A DNA stretch of 40,221 nucleotides from Pseudogracilibacillus sp037892545 (lineage in GTDB: Bacteria; Bacillota; Bacilli; Bacillales; Amphibacillaceae): positions 1-40,221 of the forward strand of contig NZ_JBBKBG010000024.1 of assembly GCF_037892545.1 (NCBI RefSeq), written 5' to 3'. The notes beneath the pieces are model-generated. The model made no database searches. It had not been told where the DNA came from and saw only the letters and a list, made by a program, of their open reading frames with translations. Below, piece after piece: positions 6,945 to 14,696 of this stretch. Each line of letters begins with the position of its first letter. Position 1 is the stretch's first letter. The position numbers and the translations under genes were made by a program.

Positions 6945-8678
6945 GTGGGATTTAAAGCGTTATATGAAACTTGGGTAAATTTCCCAGACTTAGATGTAAG
7001 AGTAAGAGAAGACCTAAAAAATGTGCAAGATGAAAAAGAAATAGAAGATCGATTTTACAAAAATTTAGAATTTGGAACAGCTGGTATGCGAGGATTGCTC
7101 GGTGCTGGTACAAATCGAATGAATATATATATGGTGCGTAAAGCAGCACTAGGTTTAGGACGTTATATAGAATCAAAAGGCGAAGTGGCGAAAAGTCGTG
7201 GTGTCGTTATTGCGTATGATAGCCGTCATATGTCACCAGAATTTGCAATGGAAACAGCTAAAACAATTGGGAACTTAGGAATTAAAGTATATTTATTTGA
7301 AAGTTTACGTACGACCCCAGAATTATCGTTTGCAGTTCGTTATTTACATGCATTTAGTGGTGTCGTTATTACGGCGAGCCATAATCCTTCCGCCTATAAT
7401 GGTTTTAAAGTGTATGGAGAAGACGGGGCACAAATAGCATCAGAAGTGGCAGATGCGATTGTCGCAAATGTAGATGCGATTGAGAATCCCCTAACGATTA
7501 AAATAGCAGATGAGCGTTTCCTAGTAGAACAAGATTTATTAACGATGATTGGTGAAAAGGTGGACAAGGCTTATTTAACAAGTTTACAAGAACTCGTAGT
7601 AAACCGAGCATTAGTAAAGGAAATGTCTCGTGAACTATCCATTGTTTATACGCCTTTACATGGAACGGGAAATCGTCCAGTGCTTGAAGCACTTAACATG
7701 GCAGGTTTTTTAAACGTTTCTGTTGTGGCTGCCCAGGCCCAACCAGATGGTGATTTTCCTACGGTGGATTACCCCAATCCTGAAGAGGCTTCAGCATTTG
7801 CACTTGCGATGGAAGAAGGGAAAAAACAAAATGCGGACGTACTATTAGCGACAGACCCAGATGCAGATCGTGTTGGCGTGGCAGTTCTTGTTGAAGGTTC
7901 TTATAAACTATTAACTGGAAACCAAATCGGGGCCATTTTATTACATTATTTAATTACGGAGAAAAAAGCACAAGGGACATTAGAAGATAATGCGGTAGTG
8001 TTAAAAACCATTGTAACCTCTGAATTAGGAAGCGATATTGCGAAGGCACACGATTTAAAAACAATCGATGTGTTAACTGGTTTTAAATATATTGCGGAAA
8101 AAATAAAAAGTTTTGAAGAGACGAAGGAACATACTTTTTTATTCGGATATGAGGAGAGTTATGGGTATTTAATTGGAGATTTTGTTCGTGATAAAGATGC
8201 GGTTCAAACTTGTTTATTAATTGCGGAAGTGGCAGCTTTTTATAAAAAACAAGGGAAAAATTTATACGACGGTTTACAAGCTATTTTTGAAACATATGGG
8301 TATTATGTGGAACATTTACAGTCGATTACGTTGGAAGGAAAAGACGGTTCGACGCAAATTCAGGCGATTTTAGAAGACTTCCGAAATTATCCTCCAAGTG
8401 AATTAGCAGGTGTCCAAGTAAGGGTGCGCGAAGATTATGCAACACAAGAGCGTGTTCTTGTAGTGGATAATACCGTAGAGGAAATTAGGTTGCCAAAATC
8501 GAATGTGTTAAAATATATATTAGAAAATGGTGCATGGGTTTGTATTCGTCCATCTGGAACAGAGCCGAAAATTAAGTTTTATTACGGTGTGAAGGAAGCG
8601 ACATTAGAGGAGAGTCAAGCACTTATTAAAAAATTACAAGCATCGATGGAGAAACGTTTGGTTACCTTTTCCAATTAA
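6945..8678 (+). CDS. pgcA: Phosphoglucomutase (phospho-sugar mutase family)
   Basis: Interconverts glucose-6-P and glucose-1-P in the cytoplasm, feeding UDP-glucose for teichoic acid, glycolipid and polysaccharide synthesis. The 577 aa match the Bacillus PgcA length. Motifs: FGTAGMRG at residues 43-50, the phosphoserine loop TASHNP at 143-148 (catalytic Ser145), the Mg2+ loop DPDADR at 304-309, the sugar-binding FGYEESYGY at about 404, and the phosphate-binding RPSGTEPK near the C-terminus. All catalytic elements are intact. The start is GTG 6945, with TAGGAGGA seven bases upstream; the in-frame ATG at 6909 sits on the promoter. pgi follows after 76 bp, which fits a shared role at the glucose-6-P branch point. 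Confidence 0.93.
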   Translation: MGFKALYETWVNFPDLDVRVREDLKNVQDEKEIEDRFYKNLEFGTAGMRGLLGAGTNRMNIYMVRKAALGLGRYIESKGEVAKSRGVVIAYDSRHMSPEFAMETAKTIGNLGIKVYLFESLRTTPELSFAVRYLHAFSGVVITASHNPSAYNGFKVYGEDGAQIASEVADAIVANVDAIENPLTIKIADERFLVEQDLLTMIGEKVDKAYLTSLQELVVNRALVKEMSRELSIVYTPLHGTGNRPVLEALNMAGFLNVSVVAAQAQPDGDFPTVDYPNPEEASAFALAMEEGKKQNADVLLATDPDADRVGVAVLVEGSYKLLTGNQIGAILLHYLITEKKAQGTLEDNAVVLKTIVTSELGSDIAKAHDLKTIDVLTGFKYIAEKIKSFEETKEHTFLFGYEESYGYLIGDFVRDKDAVQTCLLIAEVAAFYKKQGKNLYDGLQAIFETYGYYVEHLQSITLEGKDGSTQIQAILEDFRNYPPSELAGVQVRVREDYATQERVLVVDNTVEEIRLPKSNVLKYILENGAWVCIRPSGTEPKIKFYYGVKEATLEESQALIKKLQASMEKRLVTFSN

Positions 8679-8754
8679 ATGTAGTTTTGTGGATTATTTA
8701 CTAGGAAAGTAGTAGTATATAAGTACCATTATATTTTCATTTAAGGAGTTAACA

Positions 8755-10080
8755 ATGACATATTTAAATTTTTCATTTGAGCATGTGTTACGATTTGTTT
8801 CGCAAAAAGCTATCAATAGTTATGAGCCACTTGTTCGTCATTATCATGATGTAATTCATACGAGAAGCGGCCCAGGAAAAAATTTTCTTGGTTGGGTAGA
8901 TGTTCCAGCAGATGATGCGGAACTTTCGCGTATCAAAGTTGTTGCTGAAAAGGTAAAAAATGATTCCGATGTATTACTCGTTATCGGTGTTGGTGGTTCA
9001 TATTTAGGAGCACATGCGGCAATTGAAATGTTAGGCGATACATTTGGTTATTTAGGCCGTAAAAAAGGAGACATACCAGAAATTATTTTTACCGGACATC
9101 ATCTTAGTGCGACCTATAATAAGGAATTGTTGCGTGTATTAAAAGAGGTGGATGTATCTATTAATGTCATTTCAAAAAGTGGAACGACGACGGAACCGGG
9201 AATTGCGTTTCGCATTTTCCGTGCCTTTTTAGAAGAGAAGTACGGTGAAGAAGAGGCGGCAAAACGTATTTATGTCACAACAGATAAGTCGGAAGGTGCG
9301 TTAAAAACGTTAGCAGTTGAAAAAGGGTATGAAACATTTGTGATTCCTGATGATATCGGTGGGAGATATTCCGTGCTGACACCTGTCGGGTTATTACCGA
9401 TGGCTGTAAGTGGGATTGATATTGATGCAGCAATTGCAGGAGCGCGGCAAGCGGCAGAAGATTTAGCAACACCGGCACTAGAAGATAATATTGCCTATCA
9501 ATATGCGGTCATTCGCCAGCTTTTATATGAGAAAAATTATACGACAGAAATTTTATCGAATTATGATCCGAAACTACGATATTTTTCCGATTGGTGGGTA
9601 CAATTATTCGGGGAAAGTGAAGGAAAAGATGGGAAAGGAATTTTTCCAGCGGTTGCTAATTTTCCAACCGATTTGCATTCATTAGGACAGTATATTCAGG
9701 ATGGTAGGCGTCAATTGTTTCAAACTATTTTGCGTGTGGATGAAGAGGCTGAAACAGTAGTCGTAGAAAATGATGAAGCAAACTTAGATGGATTAAATTA
9801 TTTGGTTGGGAAATCGTTGAATGAAATTAATCGTGTAGCAAGTGATGCTGCATTGAAGGCACATGTCGACGGTGGTGTGCCAAATATGGTCGTAGATTTA
9901 CCACGTCTTGATGCATATACATTTGGCTATATCGTGTACTTTTTCAAAAAAGCTTGTGCGATGAGTGGCTATTTATTAGAGGTAAATCCGTTTGATCAGC
10001 CTGGTGTGGAAGCATATAAAACGAATATGTTTGAAATGCTAGGAAAGCCCGGATATGTAAGTGAAGAAAAACTACGATAA
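8755..10080 (+). CDS. pgi: Glucose-6-phosphate isomerase
   Basis: Interconverts glucose-6-P and fructose-6-P. The 441 aa fit the short bacterial Pgi class. Motifs: VIGVGGSYLGA at about residues 76-86, the phosphate-binding loop SKSGTTTEP at 140-148, the Pgi signature IGGRYSVLTPVG at 201-212, the active-site FGESEGKDGKG at about 285-295, and a C-terminal FDQPGVEAYK with the catalytic Lys. An AAGGAG site precedes ATG 8755. It is followed by a terminator that overlaps its last codons and lies downstream of pgcA on the same strand. Confidence 0.95.
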   Translation: MTYLNFSFEHVLRFVSQKAINSYEPLVRHYHDVIHTRSGPGKNFLGWVDVPADDAELSRIKVVAEKVKNDSDVLLVIGVGGSYLGAHAAIEMLGDTFGYLGRKKGDIPEIIFTGHHLSATYNKELLRVLKEVDVSINVISKSGTTTEPGIAFRIFRAFLEEKYGEEEAAKRIYVTTDKSEGALKTLAVEKGYETFVIPDDIGGRYSVLTPVGLLPMAVSGIDIDAAIAGARQAAEDLATPALEDNIAYQYAVIRQLLYEKNYTTEILSNYDPKLRYFSDWWVQLFGESEGKDGKGIFPAVANFPTDLHSLGQYIQDGRRQLFQTILRVDEEAETVVVENDEANLDGLNYLVGKSLNEINRVASDAALKAHVDGGVPNMVVDLPRLDAYTFGYIVYFFKKACAMSGYLLEVNPFDQPGVEAYKTNMFEMLGKPGYVSEEKLR

Positions 10081-10104
10081 CGAAATTGGTTGTCGTAGTT
10101 TTTT
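10067..10104 (+). terminator. Terminator overlapping the end of pgi
   Basis: AAAACTACGA (10067-10076) pairs with TCGTAGTTTT (10093-10102), followed by further T residues. The upstream arm lies inside the last pgi codons. Confidence 0.85.
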
Positions 10105-10164
10105 AATGGTTAAAATATTGCTTCATATTCGATATAATGGAGAAAAGAAAGGGGATGTTTTGGA

Positions 10165-10815
10165 ATGAAAGTATTAGTAGTTGGGGCGAATGGTCAAATT
10201 GGAAAACATTTGATTACATATTTAAATGGACATACGTCTATGGAAGCGCGAGCGATGATTCGAGACGAGGCGCAAGCGTCATTTTTTAAAGAAAATGGGG
10301 CGGAAGTGGTCGTTTGTGATTTGGAAGCGGATGTACCGGCAATCGCAGAGGCTGCGAAAGATTGTGATGCGCTCGTGTTCACTGCTGGTTCTGGACCGCA
10401 TACGGGAAAAGACAAAACATTGATGGTTGATTTGGATGGTGCGGTAAAGACGGTGGAAGCGGCAAAAATGGCAGGAATTAAACGATATGTGATGATTAGT
10501 TCTTTTGATACGACGAGAGCGGCGATTCAAGAGGCACCAGAGGGATTTGCACCATATGTTGTCGCAAAACATTATGCGGATGAATGGTTACGTGCGACAG
10601 ATTTAGATTATACGATCATCCATCCAGGAAAATTAACGAATGAAGCACCGACTGGAAAGGTCGAAGCAGCTGAAAAGGTTGGTAGAGAGGAAGTTCCTCG
10701 TGCAGATGTGGCGAAGGTGATTTTAGCCGTGTTAGAACAGGATGGGACCATTGGGAAGGAGTTCCAAGTTGTGCGCGGTGATGTCGATGTGGAGGAAGCG
10801 GTAAAGAATTTATAA
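10165..10815 (+). CDS. NAD(P)-binding SDR-like oxidoreductase, YhfK type
   Basis: A 216-aa atypical short-chain dehydrogenase. The N-terminal motif GANGQIGKHL at residues 7-16 is the GxxGxxG nucleotide-binding loop, followed by CDLEADVPAI and the strand end VFTAGSG. The usual YxxxK pair is replaced by YVVAKHYADEWLR (about 131-143), as in the NmrA/YhfK-like group, whose substrates are poorly defined. It resembles B. subtilis YhfK in length and ending. ATG 10165 has AAGGGGATG upstream. It is a single gene between the pgi terminator and the small-peptide locus. Confidence 0.8.
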   Translation: MKVLVVGANGQIGKHLITYLNGHTSMEARAMIRDEAQASFFKENGAEVVVCDLEADVPAIAEAAKDCDALVFTAGSGPHTGKDKTLMVDLDGAVKTVEAAKMAGIKRYVMISSFDTTRAAIQEAPEGFAPYVVAKHYADEWLRATDLDYTIIHPGKLTNEAPTGKVEAAEKVGREEVPRADVAKVILAVLEQDGTIGKEFQVVRGDVDVEEAVKNL

Positions 10816-10940
10816 TTAGTTCGGGATTTTGAATAAGGCTCAAAGGTTTTTAGAAAACATATGGGTTAAGAGATCGACGAAAAGATAGATTTGGAAGGGA
10901 ACATTTACTACATAAACAGAGATTAAGAACGTATGTTCTT

Positions 10941-10969
10941 TTGTGTAGGATGTTCCTTTTGTTTATGAT
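10941..10969 (+). promoter_or_regulatory. Putative sigma-A promoter of the small-peptide gene
   Basis: TTGTGT (10941-10946), a 17-bp spacer and TATGAT (10964-10969). The predicted transcript would start about 30 bases before the first arm of the long inverted repeat at 11004. Confidence 0.45.
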
Positions 10970-11003
10970 AAAATAAATATGCAGTCAAATGTTTATGGGT
11001 GGA

Positions 11004-11217
11004 TGGTTGTCACAGAAGATCCTTTTCCTATGCATTGGGAAGGGAGGTGATAATCATGGATGATTTCTTTGGTTTTTTTAAAGAAGTGTTGAAAGGAATA
11101 GTACGTGCCGTAAGTGCACATCTATTTCTAACAACTTTTTTAAACAAAGAGAAAACCACCCTACGCCGTGACAAGCCAAAGGGTGATTCTCATAAAAAGT
11201 AATTTTTGTGACAACCA
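11004..11217 (+). other. Long-range inverted repeat bracketing the small-peptide ORF
   Basis: TGGTTGTCACA (11004-11014) in the 5' leader is perfectly complementary to TGTGACAACCA (11207-11217), which starts four bases after the stop codon. GGGTGG (10997-11002) could also pair with CCACCC (11156-11161) inside the ORF. Pairing of mRNA 5' and 3' ends is a known feature of hok-like and related type I toxin mRNAs. Confidence 0.7.
11056..11202 (+). CDS. Small basic peptide (48 aa), possible type I toxin
   Basis: The 48-aa product has a hydrophobic/amphipathic N-terminal half (FFGFFKEVLKGIVRAVSAHL) and a highly basic C-terminal tail ending in HKK. Its Shine-Dalgarno site GGGAGGTGAT is close to perfect and four bases from ATG 11056. 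It has its own candidate promoter (10941-10969), a perfect 11-bp inverted repeat flanking the reading frame, and a strong terminator at 11241. This combination resembles type I toxin mRNAs such as TxpA/BsrG and Fst-like systems. I do not recognise the family, the helix has more charges than a classic membrane toxin, and I could not find a convincing antisense-RNA promoter. An alternative is a small regulatory or membrane-associated peptide. Confidence 0.6.
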   Translation: MDDFFGFFKEVLKGIVRAVSAHLFLTTFLNKEKTTLRRDKPKGDSHKK

Positions 11218-11240
11218 CCGCCTGTACGGCTGAGGCTGCA

Positions 11241-11270
11241 AGAGGGAGGATGACCGTCCTTCCTCTTTTA
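11241..11270 (+). terminator. Terminator of the small-peptide transcript
   Basis: AGAGGGAGGA (11241-11250) pairs with TCCTTCCTCT (11257-11266) with one G-U wobble, followed by TTTTATT. Confidence 0.85.
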
Positions 11271-11559
11271 TTATCTATCTCCATTTTAACGTAAAAATAT
11301 GCAAAACTCAATAAGCTGAATTTCTTACGATTTTATCTGATGATCATGCTAATATATTTTTTAAAAGTTATATACCAAAACAAATGGATGAATGGAAAGG
11401 ACATGTTGAGTCGATTTCCTTTTAGGGAAAAATTGCTGCAATGATGGTTGCAGCAGTTTTTTAATTATTGACGGAAATTCATAAAATTGTTAGAATTTTC
11501 CATGTGTGAAATTAAATTATTAGGGTACATAATATATAACAAATAGAGTGTTGGGGGTT
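11271..11559. other. Intergenic region with a second terminator-like hairpin at 11428-11463
   Basis: AATTGCTGCAA pairs with TTGCAGCAGTT around a six-base loop, followed by a T run ending at 11462. No gene with a ribosome site lies between the previous terminator and this one. A start-less open frame at 11315-11425 could be a gene remnant or chance. A small RNA ending at 11462 is possible. Confidence 0.6.
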
Positions 11560-13014
11560 ATGGTTGTGTATGAGCCGAAGCGTTTGACGATCATCCAGAT
11601 GAATGATACACATGCATATTATGATTTGCATCCGGAGATGTTTCTTGAAAATGGAAAAGAAATATTTCGGGATTGTGGTGGGTATGCCCGCATTGCGACA
11701 ATTTTAAAAGAAGCTAGGAAAGAAAATCCTAATGGGGTGCTTGCGCTCGATAATGGCGACACTTTTCATGGGACATATCCTGTCGTGCACTCGAAAGGAG
11801 AAGCGCTCATACCAATTATGAATGCGCTTCAATTGGATGGGATGACGGCACATTGGGAGTATGCGTATGGGCCGAAGCAACTTGAAAAATTGGTGCATCA
11901 TTTAAAATATCCATTACTTGTGTGTAATTGTTATTTGAAACAAACGGATGAGTTAATGTTTCCGTCTCATATGACGATAGAACGGGCAGGATTGAAAATT
12001 GGTGTGATCGGGATTGCAGAACATATTGTCAATAAGACGATGCCACCTGAATTTTCTGAAGGGATTTATTTTACGGGCGGTACAAAGGAGTTGCCTCACA
12101 TTATTGCGACCCTTCGTACGGTGGATCGTGTCGATTTAGTCGTTGTTTTATCTCATTTAGGTTTTCCTCAAGATGTAAAACTTGCTCGGGAAGTGGATGG
12201 AATCGATATTTTATTAAGCGGTCATACGCATCATACCCTCCGCTCACCTGTTGTAGAAAATAATACGATTATTATGCAATCTGGTTGCCATGGGGCACAT
12301 ATTGGACGGCTTGATGTGGAAGTTGGTGTTTGTGGAGTGGAACAGGTTGAACATCGTTTAATAGAGGTGACGGAAAAAATAACGCCTGATCCTGAAGTGG
12401 CAGCACTTGTGACAGAGTTAGAGGAACCGTATAAGGAAATGCTCGATGAAGTAGTTGGAAAAACAGAGGTAGCGTTACATCGGTATGGACAGTTGGAGTC
12501 GACGATGGATAATTTATTATTGGAAGCGTTGTTGTGGGAGACGAAGGCGGATGTTGCGTTTTCTAATGGTTGGCGCTACGGAGGGCCAGTTATACCTGGT
12601 CCGATTACGATGCGAGATGTTTGGAATATCATTCCGACGAATCCACCAGTTTCGATTGTCATGTTAACTGGGAAAGAAATATTGGAGATGCTGGAGGAAG
12701 ATTTGGAGCATACATTTGCGGCTGATCCGTATGAACAGATAGGTGGCTATATGAAGCGTTGTTTAGGGTTGAAAATGTATGTGAAATTGGAAAATCCACC
12801 TGGCATGCGTGTGCAAGATTTGTATATTGGTGGGGAACGGGTAGATATGAAACGATGGTATAAAGGGGCGTTTGTGACAGTGCAAGGTGTCCCGAAAAAA
12901 TATGGGACAGATCGTTCGAATTTAGATGTACATGCGGTAGATGTACTACGATCCTATATAGAGGAATGCCAAGTTGTGGCGCCACGGCTTCGTGGTACCG
13001 TGACGGTTGTGTAA
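11560..13014 (+). CDS. 5'-nucleotidase-family metallophosphatase with SoxB-like metal loop
   Basis: A 484-aa cytoplasmic protein (no signal peptide) with an N-terminal calcineurin-like phosphoesterase domain and a C-terminal 5'-nucleotidase domain. Metal motifs: MNDTHAY (Asp16, His18), LDNGDTFHG (Asp64, Asp67), a His in VLSHLGF, and GHTHH. The usual GNHE block is replaced by TAHWEYAYG (residues 96-104), the form found in SoxB thiosulfohydrolases. The C-terminal domain has FSNGWRYGGPV and NIIPTNPPV, normal for substrate binding. The family hydrolyses nucleotides, UDP-sugars or related phosphoesters; the altered loop leaves the substrate open. Start choice is uncertain: GTG 11548, ATG 11560 and GTG 11566 are all possible around the GGGGG at 11553. 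A strong terminator follows. Confidence 0.8.
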   Translation: MVVYEPKRLTIIQMNDTHAYYDLHPEMFLENGKEIFRDCGGYARIATILKEARKENPNGVLALDNGDTFHGTYPVVHSKGEALIPIMNALQLDGMTAHWEYAYGPKQLEKLVHHLKYPLLVCNCYLKQTDELMFPSHMTIERAGLKIGVIGIAEHIVNKTMPPEFSEGIYFTGGTKELPHIIATLRTVDRVDLVVVLSHLGFPQDVKLAREVDGIDILLSGHTHHTLRSPVVENNTIIMQSGCHGAHIGRLDVEVGVCGVEQVEHRLIEVTEKITPDPEVAALVTELEEPYKEMLDEVVGKTEVALHRYGQLESTMDNLLLEALLWETKADVAFSNGWRYGGPVIPGPITMRDVWNIIPTNPPVSIVMLTGKEILEMLEEDLEHTFAADPYEQIGGYMKRCLGLKMYVKLENPPGMRVQDLYIGGERVDMKRWYKGAFVTVQGVPKKYGTDRSNLDVHAVDVLRSYIEECQVVAPRLRGTVTVV

Positions 13015-13030
13015 ATTGTATCTACTATAA

Positions 13031-13092
13031 AAAAACTCCCAATCGTTTCTGCTCCTAGACTAATAGGAGGCAGGACGATTGGGAGTTTTTTG
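13031..13092. terminator. Long bidirectional terminator
   Basis: AAAACTCCCAATCGT pairs with ACGATTGGGAGTTTT, and an inner stem TCCT/AGGA closes the apex. T runs on both strands let it serve the metallophosphatase (plus) and possibly the small minus-strand gene. Confidence 0.9.
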
Positions 13093-13196
13093 AACATGAA
13101 ATAAAGAGGTTTAAGGCGATTTTCTTTATTTTATCCCCTTAAACGATGTTTGTTTTGCCCGCGAATAAAGATTTTACCATGATTTTTTCGTACATT

Positions 13197-13424
13197 TTAT
13201 TTCACATGTAATTTAAATTTAAAGTGTAAAATTCGGTAATCAATGACATCGGCAACGCGATAATAAATGATTTTGATTTTTATGCCGTCTCCATGTTTAT
13301 TGTGCACATAAAAATAATCTCGACTATCCATGACTGCGTCAAGTTCATTCATGATGAATTGTTCAGAAATATCTTCGCGTAAAAAACGATTTATTTTCTC
13401 AATCACTTCATCTCTAATATTCAT
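13197..13424 (-). CDS. Small conserved-looking hypothetical protein
   Basis: A 75-aa protein that I do not recognise. It has an N-terminal helix rich in charged residues (RDEVIEKINRFLREDISEQFIMNELDAV) followed by short beta-like segments (YFYVHNKHGDGIKIKIIYYRVADVIDYRILHFKFKLHVK). ATG 13424 is preceded by AAGGTGG at good distance; a GTG nine bases further upstream overlaps that site. It is a monocistronic cytosolic protein by appearance. The gap 13425-13770 upstream holds only a terminator at its far end. Confidence 0.55.
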   Translation of the reverse strand: MNIRDEVIEKINRFLREDISEQFIMNELDAVMDSRDYFYVHNKHGDGIKIKIIYYRVADVIDYRILHFKFKLHVK

Positions 13425-13720
13425 TTTTTCCACCTTATTAACTTTCTCGTATTCTTTTTATTGGTTCATTTTTGTGATGTCATAAAGTTTGCAAGCGGTC
13501 CTCCTTTCGTGAGTAATTTTAATAAAGTGAGCATTTTATCTTTTCGCTCATAAACTAATTTTTTGACCCTTCCGAACGAGTCGCCCCTTCCCTATATACA
13601 TCATTCTGCGTTTATGTGCTAAAATCCTTTTAATTTCAACAAAATATTTTAAAAAATTTTTGGTTGAGTAATTTTCGTAAGGTTTATCCCTTGCCAGGCG
13701 ATGGTAATGGATGTTTAATG

Positions 13721-13760
13721 AAAAAAGCTACTGGATAAAAATTTTATCCAATAGCTTTTA
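13721..13760 (-). terminator. Terminator of the lipoprotein gene
   Basis: AAAAGCTACTGGATAAAA (13723-13740) pairs with TTTTATCCAATAGCTTTT (13742-13759), with one C/A mismatch. It is followed on the minus strand by T residues, 11 bp beyond the lipoprotein stop. Confidence 0.85.
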
Positions 13761-13770
13761 TTCTCTATAT

Positions 13771-14253
13771 TTATTCGATGACTTCGTTAAAAATTTGACC
13801 ACCATCAAACTCGATGATTTTTAATTTGTTTACTTTTTTAGCGAAGATGGATTTATGTGTTTTATTGCCTTCAGCATCTTTTATTAATAAAATACGTTTA
13901 CCATAATTATCTTCAATGATTTCGATTTGTGCTTCAGATAAATCTAATTCTTCTTCTAATGTAGCAAATTCTTCTAATGCTTTAAGGTCATCACTAATCT
14001 TTGTTGTATCTTCGTTCTCTAGGGACTCTTTATATTCATTGGCAAGAGTTCCTTTATCTTTGCCGTCATTTTCATTGTTTAGAATTTCGTTTGATGTATT
14101 TGTTGCTTCATTATTTTGTAAGGCATCATTTACGACTTCATTACTTTCGACTTGTGTTTCATTTATTGTCACACTTTCGACTTTCGAGGAACCAATTTGT
14201 CCACCACATGCAACGAGAAATAAAGCGATTGTGAATACCGTAATATTCTTCAA
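13771..14253 (-). CDS. Acidic lipoprotein of unknown function
   Basis: A 160-aa secreted lipoprotein by sequence: MKN start, hydrophobic core FTIALFL, and lipobox LVAC with Cys16 as the expected lipidation site. The mature part is Asn/Glu/Ser/Thr-rich and low complexity to about residue 65, then has a charged helical segment (LKALEEFATLEEELDLSEAQIEIIEDNYGKRILLIKDAEG) and a short basic/hydrophobic C-terminal strand region. I recognise no enzyme motif. It is transcribed divergently from yunE across a 440-bp gap with tandem TTTTCAT repeats. It would be tethered to the outer face of the membrane. Confidence 0.75.
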   Translation of the reverse strand: MKNITVFTIALFLVACGGQIGSSKVESVTINETQVESNEVVNDALQNNEATNTSNEILNNENDGKDKGTLANEYKESLENEDTTKISDDLKALEEFATLEEELDLSEAQIEIIEDNYGKRILLIKDAEGNKTHKSIFAKKVNKLKIIEFDGGQIFNEVIE

Positions 14254-14418
14254 TGTATGTTATGCTCCTTTTTTTACATTTATTCTTGTTTCATATACAT
14301 CATAACAAATATGGATGGTAAATCAATGCTTTTTGCCTAAAAAGTTAGAAGAAAAATTGTTCTGATAATTGAAAAGCCTTTCATTTCACTTGACAGTCAC
14401 AAATGTAGTAATGATAAG

Positions 14419-14462
14419 GTTTTCATGAAGTTTTCATAAAAATATTTTGATCGCGTTTTCAT
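14419..14462. promoter_or_regulatory. Tandem GTTTTCAT repeats, candidate response-regulator site
   Basis: GTTTTCAT occurs at 14419, 14430 and 14455. The first two are exactly 11 bp apart, the spacing of direct-repeat half-sites used by OmpR/PhoB-family response regulators. The repeats lie in the 443-bp gap between the lipoprotein gene and yunE. I see no other signal there apart from AT-rich sequence. Confidence 0.35.
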
Positions 14463-14696
14463 AACGTGTAAGGACTTTTGGACTAGCGAAAGTATGGAAA
14501 TTACGCTTCATTTTTAAAGGTGGTTTTTGAGTGGAAAAAGTGCTTTTTTTGGCTGGATTTTGCGTGATGTTTTTTCGTGTGAGTTTTTAGAAAAGAGTAA
14601 TTTTTGTATATATTTTCAAGTTATTTTGTAGCAATCATTTTTTACAGGTGTTAAGATTAAGAGTAATCAAGTTAAAAAAAGGATAAGTGATGTAAA

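Noticed and set aside
10999..11055. Upstream extension of the small-peptide ORF
   Set aside because: It crosses the first arm of the inverted repeat and lacks a ribosome site, whereas ATG 11056 has a near-perfect one.
11315..11425. A 36-codon open frame that reads like a protein fragment, possibly a pseudogene
   Set aside because: It has no start codon with a ribosome site except a 13-codon tail, and the length is within chance for this AT content.
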